The notes beneath the pieces were generated by a model. That model had not been told where the DNA came from, made no database searches, and worked only from the letters and a program-made list of their open reading frames with translations. Both the position numbers and the translations under genes were made by a program. Positions 37,025 through 44,738 of a stretch of 64,000 nucleotides of DNA are shown here, piece by piece (the stretch's first letter is position 1; every line of letters begins with the position of its first letter). The stretch comes from Streptomyces sp. NBC_00273 (GTDB lineage Bacteria > Actinomycetota > Actinomycetes > Streptomycetales > Streptomycetaceae): NCBI RefSeq assembly GCF_036178145.1, contig NZ_CP108067.1, positions 5,084,001 to 5,148,000 of the forward strand, in the 5' to 3' direction.

Positions 37025-37389
37025 GCCTGGACTCCTTCGTGGCGGGCTGCGAACCGCTGGGTCATGTCGAGGTCCCACCAGACGCTGTACATCTCGAAGT
37101 CCGCGTCGGACTCGTTGATCACCCGGTGGTCGGAGCCGGGGGTGAAGTGGACGATGTCCCCGGTCGTGAAGGGCTTGCGGACGCCCTGCGACTCCAGGAC
37201 GGCGGTGCCGGCGACGGCGATGAAGATCTCGTACTCGTGGTGGGCGTGTGCGGTCGATGCGGTGCCGGGGCGGATCACGCACCAGGACCCTTCGAACGGG
37301 GCGTTGAGCTCGGGCCAGGGCAGCAGCCGCTGCGCGTCGAGGCCGTTCTCGTGCGTCAGTCCTTCGCGGTCGAGTGGCTGGGTGAGCAT
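37021..37389 (-). CDS. Stand-alone cupin, partner of the MetRS-like protein
   Basis: Single-domain cupin of 122 residues. Metal ligands: His48, His50 and Glu54 in AHAHHEYEIF, and His88 in TPGSDHRV. In Spb40-type hydrazine synthetases the cupin domain catalyses N-N bond formation from the esterified N-hydroxylysine-glycine intermediate. The 4-base overlap with the MetRS-like gene and the adjacent N-monooxygenase support that role here. Confidence 0.88.
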   Translation of the reverse strand: MLTQPLDREGLTHENGLDAQRLLPWPELNAPFEGSWCVIRPGTASTAHAHHEYEIFIAVAGTAVLESQGVRKPFTTGDIVHFTPGSDHRVINESDADFEMYSVWWDLDMTQRFAARHEGVQA

Positions 37390-37443
37390 GTGCTTCGGTC
37401 TCTCCTCGTCAGGCGGGTACGGCGCGTGTGGGGTGCGCGGGTC

Positions 37444-38754
37444 TCAGACCGCGCCGGCGAGAGCGAGCTCCCGCACGTCCGGGATCTCCACGGAACGGGT
37501 CCGGCGGTGCGCCAGGATGTCCTCGGTGATCTCGGCGGAGCGGCCCGCGAGCACGCTGAGCAGCGAGTCGGCGATGCCGTGGGTGGCCTCGTTGACGCCC
37601 TGCAGGTAGCAGGCGGCGGTCGCGGGGCGGCCGAGGTCGAGCCGGTAGTTGCGGCTGACGTTGATCTCCTCGACACCGATCGACTCCGCGAGGGCCTTGA
37701 CCGCCCACGGCATCTCGCGGACGAAGCCGGTGCCCAGGAGCACCAGGTCCGTGCGCATCTCCCGCTCGGCGCCCGACTTGCGGTCGACGAGGGTCAGGAC
37801 GACCTCGTCGCCGTCCATGCGGGCACCGGTCACGTCCGTCATGGCGTGCATGCCCAGGCGTTCCTGGCCGGAGCGGCGGTCCTGGTAGAACTGCCGGTAC
37901 AGGCCGTCCAGGGTGGCGGGGGAGAGACCGCCGTAGTTGGAGCGGTACATCTCGCCGAGGAGCTGCTGGCGGGCCTCGGGCGAGGAGCCGTAGAACTCGT
38001 CGATGAAGGACGTGTAGTAGAGCTCGTTGGTGAACTTGCTGCTCTCGTAGCCGTTCAGACCGATGGAGCGCATGATCATCGTCGGCTTGCACTCGGGCAG
38101 GTCCCGCAGCGCGGCGCCGAACAGCTCGGCCGCGCTCTGCGCGCCGCCGATCACCGCGACGCGGTGCGGCAGGTCGGCCCGCACCCCGGCGATGCGCTGC
38201 GTGTACTGGGTGCTGTGGATGACGCGCTCGGCGGGCAGACCGTCGAACACGGCGGGGACGTGGGCGTCACGGCCCGCACCGATCACGAGGTAGCGGCAGC
38301 CGATGGTGTCGCCGTTGGCAAGGGTGACCAGCCAGCCGGCGACCTCGCCGTCGTCTCCCGTCACCGCCTCGACGCCGGCGCATTCGCGGCCGTATTCGAC
38401 CTGCACCGTCTCCAGTTCATTGGCGACCCATTGCAGGTACTCGGATATCTCGCTGCGGTAAGGGACGAAACTCGCCAGGTTGACGAAGGCGTCGAGACGC
38501 GCCTGCGAGTGAAGGAAATTGACGAAGGAGAATCTGCTGCACGGATTGCGCATGGTGACCAGGTCCTTGAGGAAGGACACCTGGCTGAGCGCGTCGGGCA
38601 GCAGCATGCCCCGCTGCCACACGATGTCCTGCTCGCGCTCGATCAGCAGGGTGTCACCGGCCAGCTCGGGTGCGAGCTCCTCGACGGCGACCGCCAGCGC
38701 CAGGTTCGCCGGGCCTGCGCCGACTGCGAGCAGTTCGACATTGCGATGCGCCAT
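37444..38754 (-). CDS. Lysine/ornithine N-monooxygenase
   Basis: Flavin N-hydroxylase of 436 residues, first gene of the leftward operon. FAD motif LLAVGAGPANLALAV, conserved FSFVNFLH and NADPH-binding VAVIGGAQSAAELF, and C-terminal LLGTGF. This is the SidA/IucD/Spb38 family that makes N-hydroxylysine or N-hydroxyornithine. Beside the cupin and MetRS-like genes, N-hydroxylysine is the likely product. GGAGG lies 7 bases before the ATG at 38754; an ORF start at 38844 lacks this. Confidence 0.92.
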   Translation of the reverse strand: MAHRNVELLAVGAGPANLALAVAVEELAPELAGDTLLIEREQDIVWQRGMLLPDALSQVSFLKDLVTMRNPCSRFSFVNFLHSQARLDAFVNLASFVPYRSEISEYLQWVANELETVQVEYGRECAGVEAVTGDDGEVAGWLVTLANGDTIGCRYLVIGAGRDAHVPAVFDGLPAERVIHSTQYTQRIAGVRADLPHRVAVIGGAQSAAELFGAALRDLPECKPTMIMRSIGLNGYESSKFTNELYYTSFIDEFYGSSPEARQQLLGEMYRSNYGGLSPATLDGLYRQFYQDRRSGQERLGMHAMTDVTGARMDGDEVVLTLVDRKSGAEREMRTDLVLLGTGFVREMPWAVKALAESIGVEEINVSRNYRLDLGRPATAACYLQGVNEATHGIADSLLSVLAGRSAEITEDILAHRRTRSVEIPDVRELALAGAV

Positions 38755-39072
38755 GGAAGTACCTCCAGATGGAACAGGTGGACAGGTTCGTACGGTCAGG
38801 CAGGACGGTTCGCGTCCTTGCGTTGCCTCCCGGGTGATGACCACATTCCATGGCAGCGGCAGATTGCCCGGAAGCCGTCTCGGCCACGGACAATCAACTC
38901 GGCGACGGCCCTCGCGGGCGGGTTGATTGGCCGGTGTTCCCGACTACTTCCGGTCAACTCCGAGTGCCATTTCCATGGGTTCTCGTGATCAGTTGCGTCA
39001 CACGCATCCGGCTGGCCGAACCATCCCTCGGGCAGCCGGGCTTCCATCGAAACCCCATGAGAAGGAGCCCTC
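38755..39072. promoter_or_regulatory. Divergent control region of the two biosynthetic operons
   Basis: This 318-bp gap separates the leftward 12-gene operon from the rightward set. It is less GC-rich than its flanks. It holds an inverted repeat CAATCAAC (38891-38898) / GTTGATTG (38922-38929), direct copies of ATTCCATGG-like sequence (about 38845 and 38968) and GGACAGGTTC next to GGAACAGGTG. No -10/-35 pair can be assigned with confidence. No open reading frame here looks coding. Confidence 0.5.
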
Positions 39073-39939
39073 GTGCCGCTCACCGAGCCCATCACCCCTG
39101 CCGGCGCGCTCTACCGTTCCGAGAGCCCCACACGGGTCGCCACGCGCCGACGTCTGCTGATGTGCCGGCCCCGGCACTACGACGTCACGTACTCGATCAA
39201 CCCGTGGATGAACCCGCAGCACGCCACGGACAACGCGCTCGCCGTCAGCCAGTGGGAGGGCCTGCGCGACCTGTACCTCGAACTCGGCCACGTGGTCGAG
39301 GAGATAGACCCCATCGAGGGCCTGCCCGACATGGTGTTCGCGGCCAACGGCGCCACCGTCGTCGACGGCAAGGTCTACGGGGCCCGGTTCCGGCACGCGG
39401 AGCGCACCGCCGAGGGGCCCGCGTACCTGCGGTGGCTGGAGGGCCGCGGCTACACGGACACGCTGTGGCCCGAGTTCGTCAACGAGGGCGAGGGCGACAT
39501 CCTCACCGTCGGCCGCCGCCTGCTGGCCGGTGCCGGCTTCCGTACGGACCCGCGCTCCCACCTGGAGGCGCAGGAGTTCTTCGGCCTCCCGGTCACCTCG
39601 CTGATGCTGGTCAACCCGGAGTACTACCACCTGGACACCGCGCTCTCCGTGCTGTCGGAGGACGAGGTCATGTACTACCCGGCCGCCTTCTCCCAGGGCA
39701 GCCAGGCCGTACTGCGCGCCATGTTCCCCACGGCGATCCTGGCCACCGCCGAGGACGCGGCCGTCTTCGGCCTCAACGCCTTCTCCGACGGCCGCCACGT
39801 GCTCCTGCCGGCCGCGGCCACCGGCCTGCACGCCAAGCTGCGGGCGCGCGGCTTCGAGCCGATCGGGGTCGAGCTCTCCGAGCTGCTCAAGGCCGGCGGC
39901 AGCGTCAAGTGCTGCACGCTGGAACTGCGCGATCGCTGA
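39073..39939 (+). CDS. DDAH-like guanidino-group hydrolase 2
   Basis: Protein of 288 residues, paralogue of the enzyme at 32 kb. Catalytic Cys280 (GGSVKCCTLE), His186 (YYHLDTALSVL) and acidic NEGEGD are intact. It has a 14-residue longer N-terminus before MCRPRHYDVTYSINPWMNP. GTG start with GAAGGAG 5 bases upstream. First gene of the rightward set. Two paralogues with both active sites intact suggest two different guanidino substrates. A hairpin 17 bases after the stop partly isolates it from the next gene. Confidence 0.9.
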   Translation: MPLTEPITPAGALYRSESPTRVATRRRLLMCRPRHYDVTYSINPWMNPQHATDNALAVSQWEGLRDLYLELGHVVEEIDPIEGLPDMVFAANGATVVDGKVYGARFRHAERTAEGPAYLRWLEGRGYTDTLWPEFVNEGEGDILTVGRRLLAGAGFRTDPRSHLEAQEFFGLPVTSLMLVNPEYYHLDTALSVLSEDEVMYYPAAFSQGSQAVLRAMFPTAILATAEDAAVFGLNAFSDGRHVLLPAAATGLHAKLRARGFEPIGVELSELLKAGGSVKCCTLELRDR

Positions 39940-39955
39940 CCGCGCAACCCTTTCG

Positions 39956-39983
39956 GCGGCGACGGTGTTTCTACCGTCGCCGC
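39956..39983 (+). terminator. Hairpin after the second DDAH-like gene
   Basis: An 11-bp perfect stem (GCGGCGACGGT with ACCGTCGCCGC), loop GTTTCT. It may end or attenuate transcription before the methyltransferase repair gene. Confidence 0.7.
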
Positions 39984-40046
39984 ACGGCCCTGGCGGTGGG
40001 CCGGGTCGTGGCGAACGAAGACCATGACGAACGAAGGAGTCCCGCC

Positions 40047-40601
40047 ATGTCGACCCCCGGTCCGCTCAGCGGTGCCAGCGCCACGGTGGCGGTCCATCCC
40101 ACGCCCTTGGGACCGCTCGTGCTGGCGGCGACGGACGACGCGCTCGTGCTGTGCTGCTACGGCACCACCGAAGGAGCCGCGGAGCGCCTCGGCCGGGCCG
40201 GACTGCGCCCGGCCGGACCGGGGGAGGCGGGCGCCCCGGGCCAGAAGGTCCTGGACGAGGCCCGGGAACAGATCGACGCGTACCTGGCCGGTACGCGCCG
40301 GGACTTCACCGTCGCGACGGACCTGCGGCTCGCCACCCCGTTCAGCCGGCGCACGAACCTGATGCTGGCCGAGTTCGTCCCGTACGGGCGCACCGCGACC
40401 TACGCGGAGCTCGCCCGGGCCCTGGACCGGCCCGGCGCCGCGCGCGCCGTCGGCACGGCGCTGGGATCCAATCCGCTGTGCGTGGTGCTGCCCTGCCACC
40501 GGATCATCGGCTCCACGGGCAGTCTCAGCGGCTACGCGGGAGGACTGGAGGCCAAGCGCCATCTGCTCGCCCTCGAAGCCGCGACCGCGCCGGCCGCCTG
40601 A
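40047..40601 (+). CDS. ogt: Methylated-DNA-protein-cysteine methyltransferase (MGMT/Ogt)
   Basis: DNA repair protein of 184 residues that removes alkyl groups from O6-guanine in a suicidal transfer. The acceptor Cys150 is in VVLPCHRIIG; the wing FVPYGRTATYAELA and GTALGSNP are intact. AAGGAG lies 7 bases before the ATG. Its position among genes for an N-nitroso-forming pathway, directly ahead of an Oxygenase-NA-like gene, suggests it protects the producer from its own methylating product. Confidence 0.94.
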   Translation: MSTPGPLSGASATVAVHPTPLGPLVLAATDDALVLCCYGTTEGAAERLGRAGLRPAGPGEAGAPGQKVLDEAREQIDAYLAGTRRDFTVATDLRLATPFSRRTNLMLAEFVPYGRTATYAELARALDRPGAARAVGTALGSNPLCVVLPCHRIIGSTGSLSGYAGGLEAKRHLLALEAATAPAA

Positions 40602-40633
40602 ATCCGCCCTCCCCGCTGCAGAAAGCAGAGCAT

Positions 40634-41389
40634 GTGAGCGCGTACGAGCCGTCCCAGCTCCCCGGCCTCGAACTGCCCGGCCCGGCCTTCGCCCCACCCG
40701 CGCCAGGGACCCTCGACTGGACGGGGCTGGCCGCGGAACTGAACGCCGAGGGGGTGGCGGTGACCCCGCCGCTGCTGTCGCCCGAGCAGTGTGCGCAGCT
40801 GCGGGACCTCTTCGACCACCCCACCGCCTTCCGCAGCACCGTGACCATGGCGCGGCACCGCTTCGGCGAGGGCCTCTACCGCTACTTCGCCTACCCGCTG
40901 CCCGAACTGGTCCAGGACCTCAGGGAGCGGCTGTACCCACCGCTCGCCCTGATCGCCAACGAGTGGGCGCGGCGTCTGGGGCAGCCGGCCTTCGCCCCCG
41001 ACCACGAAGGACTGGTCGAGGCGTGCGCGGCCGCCGGGCAGCACCGCCCGACCCCCCTCCTGCTCCGGTACGGGCGGGGCGGCTACAACTGCCTGCACCA
41101 GGACGTCTACGGCGACCTGACCTTCCCGCTCCAGGTGGCGATCATGCTCGACCGCCCGGACGAGGACTTCACCGGCGGGGAGAGCGTGTTCGTCGAACAG
41201 CGCCCGCGCGCCCAGTCCCGCCCGCTCGTCAGGCGGCCGACCCAGGGCCAGGGCCTGATCTTCACGGTCGACCACCGCCCGGTGCGCTCGGTGCGCGGCT
41301 GGAGCCGGGTGACGTTGCGGCACGGCGTGAGCGCCGTCCTCAGCGGGCAGCGCCACGTGCTGGGCGTCATCTTCCACGACGCGCGCTAG
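40634..41389 (+). CDS. Fe(II)/2-oxoglutarate oxygenase of the Oxygenase-NA type
   Basis: Protein of 251 residues. The iron site is His155-x-Asp157 in YNCLHQDVYGDL, with a distal His (His230 in LRHGV is the best candidate) and Arg229 for 2-oxoglutarate. The stretch FPLQVAIMLDRPDEDFTGGE is characteristic of Oxygenase-NA proteins that occur with Ada/Ogt genes and are predicted to demethylate damaged nucleic acids, as AlkB does. It starts at GTG, 32 bases after ogt, so it is a second alkylation-repair function in the cluster. A biosynthetic hydroxylase is a less likely alternative. Confidence 0.83.
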   Translation: MSAYEPSQLPGLELPGPAFAPPAPGTLDWTGLAAELNAEGVAVTPPLLSPEQCAQLRDLFDHPTAFRSTVTMARHRFGEGLYRYFAYPLPELVQDLRERLYPPLALIANEWARRLGQPAFAPDHEGLVEACAAAGQHRPTPLLLRYGRGGYNCLHQDVYGDLTFPLQVAIMLDRPDEDFTGGESVFVEQRPRAQSRPLVRRPTQGQGLIFTVDHRPVRSVRGWSRVTLRHGVSAVLSGQRHVLGVIFHDAR

Positions 41390-41677
41390 GAATCGTCCTG
41401 GGGAACGTCTATGCCCGAAGGCGGCGGAATCCTCCGGTCCGAGGACCCGGTTTCTGCCGCCCCGTTCCAGCGGACCGGCGGAACACGCGGTTCCCGCGGG
41501 TCAGCGCCGCGTACGGCGCGCCCGCCCCCGGCGAGAACCGCCGCTCGCGCTGGAGTTCCGCTGGAGTTCCGCCCCACCGGGCTTCCGTACGGTCGCCTTG
41601 CGACGGAGCGCCGATCTTGACGAGCCGTCGTGCACCACGGCTGATCGGGCGGTCCAACGTGAGGAGCGGTGGCGAAC
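41390..41677 (+). promoter_or_regulatory. Promoter region of the methyltransferase/N-nitroso synthase operon
   Basis: This 288-bp gap holds an 11-bp tandem repeat at 41547-41568 (GCTGGAGTTCC twice) and, 19 bases after it, TACGGT (41588-41593), a good Streptomyces -10. SARPs bind direct repeats with 11-bp spacing just upstream of the -10. Further upstream is an inverted repeat GGAAC-ACGCG-GTTCC (41480-41494). I see no coding sequence. Confidence 0.55.
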
Positions 41678-42763
41678 ATGCAGCACGTCCAGGGCGCACA
41701 GGTCGCGACATCAGGGCACGATCCCGGACCCGACGGTCCGAGCCTGTCGCTCAACAGCTCTCAACACCGGCTCATCACCGCGTCCCTGCAATCGCTGGCG
41801 CAGGAGATGAACGACATAGCCGAGCAGGCGTCCGCACTGCTCACGACGCCGGCGGGCGGTCCGTCCACCGATTCCGAGGTCTTCACCCGGATCGCCCGCA
41901 GAACCGTGCCCCGCTGGCACTTCGCGATGCTGAACGACACCGAGCGCAACGACGCCCTGGCCGGCGCCTTGGCCCGTGGCGTTCCGTCGGGAGCGACCGT
42001 GCTGGACATCGGCTCGGGGAGCGGGCTGCTCGCCATGGCGGCGGCCCGGGCGGGCGCGGCGCGCGTCATCACCTGCGAGATGAACCCGCTGCTCGCGGAG
42101 GTGGCCCGGCAGGTGATCGACGCCCACGGCTTCAGCGACGTCATCACGGTGATCGGAAAGCCGTCGACCGCGCTGGAGATCGGCCGTGACCTCGACGGCC
42201 CGGTGGACGTACTGGTCTCGGAAATCGTCGACTGCGGGCTCATCGGCGAGGGGCTGCTGCCGTCGATCCGGCACGCGCGCCGGCATCTGCTGAAGCCCGG
42301 CGGGATCATGTTCCCCTCCGCGGCCCGGATCCTCGGCCGGCTGGTCAGCAGCGAGGAGATCCTGCGGCTCAACCAGGTCACCACGGCCGGCGGCTTCGAC
42401 GTGTCGCTGATGAACACGCTCTCAACCCGGGGCCACCTACCGGTGCGCCTGAGCACCTGGCCCCACCGGTTCCTGTCCGAGACCACCACGGTCGTCTCGT
42501 TCGACCTGGCCGAGGACCCCCTGGAGCCGGGCGAACGCCAGGTCGACCTCACCGCGAGCACCGACGGGGAAGCGCACGCCCTGGTCGTCTGGTTCGAGCT
42601 GGACATGGCGGCCGGCACCACGCTGACCAACTCCCCGGAGAACACCACGTCGCACTGGATGCAGGGCTGGGTCCCGCTGGAGAAGTCCGTCCAGGTGAAG
42701 GCCGGCGAGAGCGTCCCGCTCCGGCTCCGGTGGAGCGACTTCTCCCTCGGCGTGCACGTCTGA
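41678..42763 (+). CDS. PRMT7-like arginine N-methyltransferase (SznE-type)
   Basis: SAM-dependent methyltransferase of 361 residues. SAM-binding motif VLDIGSGSGLLAM (108-120), post-I Glu in ITCEMNP, and the PRMT double-E loop SEIVDCGLIGEG with Glu182 and Glu191, closest to the PRMT7 pattern. A C-terminal SHWMQGW matches the PRMT THW/HWMQ loop. In streptozotocin biosynthesis SznE methylates free L-arginine to N-omega-methylarginine, the substrate of SznF; the next gene is SznF-like. ATG at 41678 is preferred over GTG at 41669, which lies too close to GGAG. Confidence 0.9.
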   Translation: MQHVQGAQVATSGHDPGPDGPSLSLNSSQHRLITASLQSLAQEMNDIAEQASALLTTPAGGPSTDSEVFTRIARRTVPRWHFAMLNDTERNDALAGALARGVPSGATVLDIGSGSGLLAMAAARAGAARVITCEMNPLLAEVARQVIDAHGFSDVITVIGKPSTALEIGRDLDGPVDVLVSEIVDCGLIGEGLLPSIRHARRHLLKPGGIMFPSAARILGRLVSSEEILRLNQVTTAGGFDVSLMNTLSTRGHLPVRLSTWPHRFLSETTTVVSFDLAEDPLEPGERQVDLTASTDGEAHALVVWFELDMAAGTTLTNSPENTTSHWMQGWVPLEKSVQVKAGESVPLRLRWSDFSLGVHV

Positions 42764-42834
42764 CCGACCCCGCCGGCGGGCCCACCCCGTACCGCCGGCC
42801 GTACCTCCTGCGCATCCGGACCAAGGAGAACGCA

Positions 42835-44250
42835 ATGAGTCACGCACCGCAGCACGTCCCGTTCGAACTCAGCGGCACCGAACTGCGCGACGCGATCGTG
42901 CAGTACGCCACGAACCCGATCTTCCTCGACAACCTGGACTGGCAGAACGACGACAACCCCTACCGTCGCCAGCTGCGCCCCCAGATCCTGCCGCACCTCG
43001 ACTTCGACAAGGTGCCGGGCCGGGAGAACATCCTCGACTACACGAGCCTGGCCGTGCAGCGCCTGCTCACCTCCGTCTACGAGGCGGACCTGGTGTTCTT
43101 CCCCAAGTCCGGCCTGGAGGGCAAGGAGGAGGACTTCCGCGCGTTCTACAGCCCGGCCAACCGGGCGCTCGGGGAGCGAATACGTCCGGCTCTGGAGCGG
43201 TACGCCTTCGGTTTCCTCGACGACGAGGTCGAGACGTCCGGAAAGTGGACCAGGGCGAGCCTGGACAGCTACCTCGACTCGCTCGACATGGGCGGCGGCG
43301 AGGAGCTGTCACCCATCGAAGCGGCCGTCACCGGCTCGACCGACCCCGCGCGCGCCGCCCGCATGTGGCTGGTGCAGTTCGCCCCCGACTTCCTGTCCGA
43401 GGCGTCGCCGATGATGCGCAACGTCCTCGGCTACTACGGGCCGGTCCAGTCCGAGTGGTTCAAGGTCGTCATCGACGAGTACGGCTACGGCGTGCACGAC
43501 ACCAAGCACAGCACCCTCTTCGAGCGGACCCTGGAGTCCGTCGGCCTGAAGTCCGACCTCCACCGGTACTGGCAGTACTACCTCAACAGCAGCCTGCTGC
43601 TGAACAACTACTTCCACTACCTGGGCAAGAACCACGAACTGTTCTTCCGCTATGTCGGCGCCCTGTTCTACACGGAGAGCTCGCTGGTCGACTTCTGCCG
43701 GCGGGCCGACCGCCTGCTGCACGGCGTCTTCGGCGATTCGGTCGACACCACCTACTTCACCGAGCACGTCCACATCGACCAGCACCACGGCCGCATGGCG
43801 CGCGAGAAGATCATCGCGCCGCTCATCGAGGCGCACGGCGAGGGGATCATCCCCGAGATCGTCCGCGGCATCGAGGAGTACCGGGTGCTCCTGGAGGTCG
43901 CCGACAAGGACTTCGTCGCGCAGATCTCCTGGATGGACGACCAGCCGGAGCTCAAGAAGCTGCACGGTCCCGTCTACGAGGCGATCAAGGAGGGACGGGT
44001 CCAGGTGCCGGTGGCGCACCTGGTCGAGCCGTTCAACGAGCTGTCGAACACGCACTGCCACGAGGGCGACGAGCTCTGCCACATCGTCTCCGGCACCATG
44101 CGCTTCGAGAGCGGGCTCGGCTCCTCGCTGACGCTGGAGGCGGGAGAGGGGGTCGTCATCCGGCGCAACCGGCTGCACGGCGCCGACATCCTGTCCGAGG
44201 AGTGCGTCTACGAGATCCACTCGGTGGGGGATTACCGCAAATGCCTGTAG
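42835..44250 (+). CDS. sznF: SznF-like N-nitrosating diiron/cupin enzyme
   Basis: Protein of 471 residues. After an N-terminal helical region comes a heme-oxygenase-like diiron domain whose ligands fall at Glu189, Glu215, His225, Glu281, His311, Asp315 and His318, matching the SznF ligand numbers as I remember them. The C-terminal cupin has His407 and His409 (THCHEGDE) and His448 (RLHGAD). SznF hydroxylates N-omega-methylarginine at two nitrogens in the diiron domain, then rearranges it in the cupin to an N-nitrosourea. Same length, same residues and a PRMT7-like gene just upstream make this assignment strong. AAGGAG lies 7 bases before the ATG. Confidence 0.93.
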   Translation: MSHAPQHVPFELSGTELRDAIVQYATNPIFLDNLDWQNDDNPYRRQLRPQILPHLDFDKVPGRENILDYTSLAVQRLLTSVYEADLVFFPKSGLEGKEEDFRAFYSPANRALGERIRPALERYAFGFLDDEVETSGKWTRASLDSYLDSLDMGGGEELSPIEAAVTGSTDPARAARMWLVQFAPDFLSEASPMMRNVLGYYGPVQSEWFKVVIDEYGYGVHDTKHSTLFERTLESVGLKSDLHRYWQYYLNSSLLLNNYFHYLGKNHELFFRYVGALFYTESSLVDFCRRADRLLHGVFGDSVDTTYFTEHVHIDQHHGRMAREKIIAPLIEAHGEGIIPEIVRGIEEYRVLLEVADKDFVAQISWMDDQPELKKLHGPVYEAIKEGRVQVPVAHLVEPFNELSNTHCHEGDELCHIVSGTMRFESGLGSSLTLEAGEGVVIRRNRLHGADILSEECVYEIHSVGDYRKCL

Positions 44251-44615
44251 TGAGCTTCCCCGTCGCGGGGCGGGAGAACTGCGTGGTCGTCGCCGGGACG
44301 GCCTACGTGTACGCCACGGTCGGCGGCCGCGGCTTCGTGATGAACGCCTCGTGCCCCCACCGCGGCGGTCCGCTCCACCTGGCCGGTGTGACGCCGGACG
44401 CCGGCCGGCTCATCTGCCCCTGGCACGACCGCAAGACGTCCGCGGCGCGGCTGCGGGCCGAGATCCCGGCCGTACGGACCGGCAGCCGGGTCACGGCGGT
44501 CTTCCCCGACCGTCCCGCCCGCGCCGCCGCGGCCACGGCCGGCGTCTGCGGCGGCACGAGCCGTGAGTACCGGCCATTGTCGGCCGAACTCGCCCGCCCG
44601 GGTGCGGCGGTCTGA
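44241..44615 (+). CDS. Rieske [2Fe-2S] ferredoxin-like protein
   Basis: Protein of 124 residues. Cluster ligands are Cys38 and His40 (NASCPHRGG) and Cys59 and His62 (LICPWHDR). It starts inside the sznF-like gene, overlapping by 10 bases, so the two are translationally coupled. It is a natural candidate to deliver electrons to the diiron site of the SznF-like enzyme. A role as part of another oxygenase is less likely because no catalytic partner is nearby. Confidence 0.9.
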   Translation: MPVVSFPVAGRENCVVVAGTAYVYATVGGRGFVMNASCPHRGGPLHLAGVTPDAGRLICPWHDRKTSAARLRAEIPAVRTGSRVTAVFPDRPARAAAATAGVCGGTSREYRPLSAELARPGAAV

Positions 44616-44623
44616 TCCCATCC

Positions 44624-44663
44624 CGTTGCACCCGGCGTCGGACATCCGGCGCCGGGTGCAACG
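44624..44663 (+). terminator. Strong hairpin inside the rightward gene set
   Basis: A 14-bp perfect stem (CGTTGCACCCGGCG with CGCCGGGTGCAACG) and 12-base loop, between the Rieske gene and ATP-grasp 3. It probably ends most transcripts of the methyltransferase-sznF-Rieske unit; the next gene has its own ribosome site. Confidence 0.82.
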
Positions 44664-44738
44664 GCCTGCACCGACCCGGTGTTCTACAGGTGGCGGCGCA
44701 CCGGCCGAAGGCATCACGACGAACGAGGAGTGTGGACC

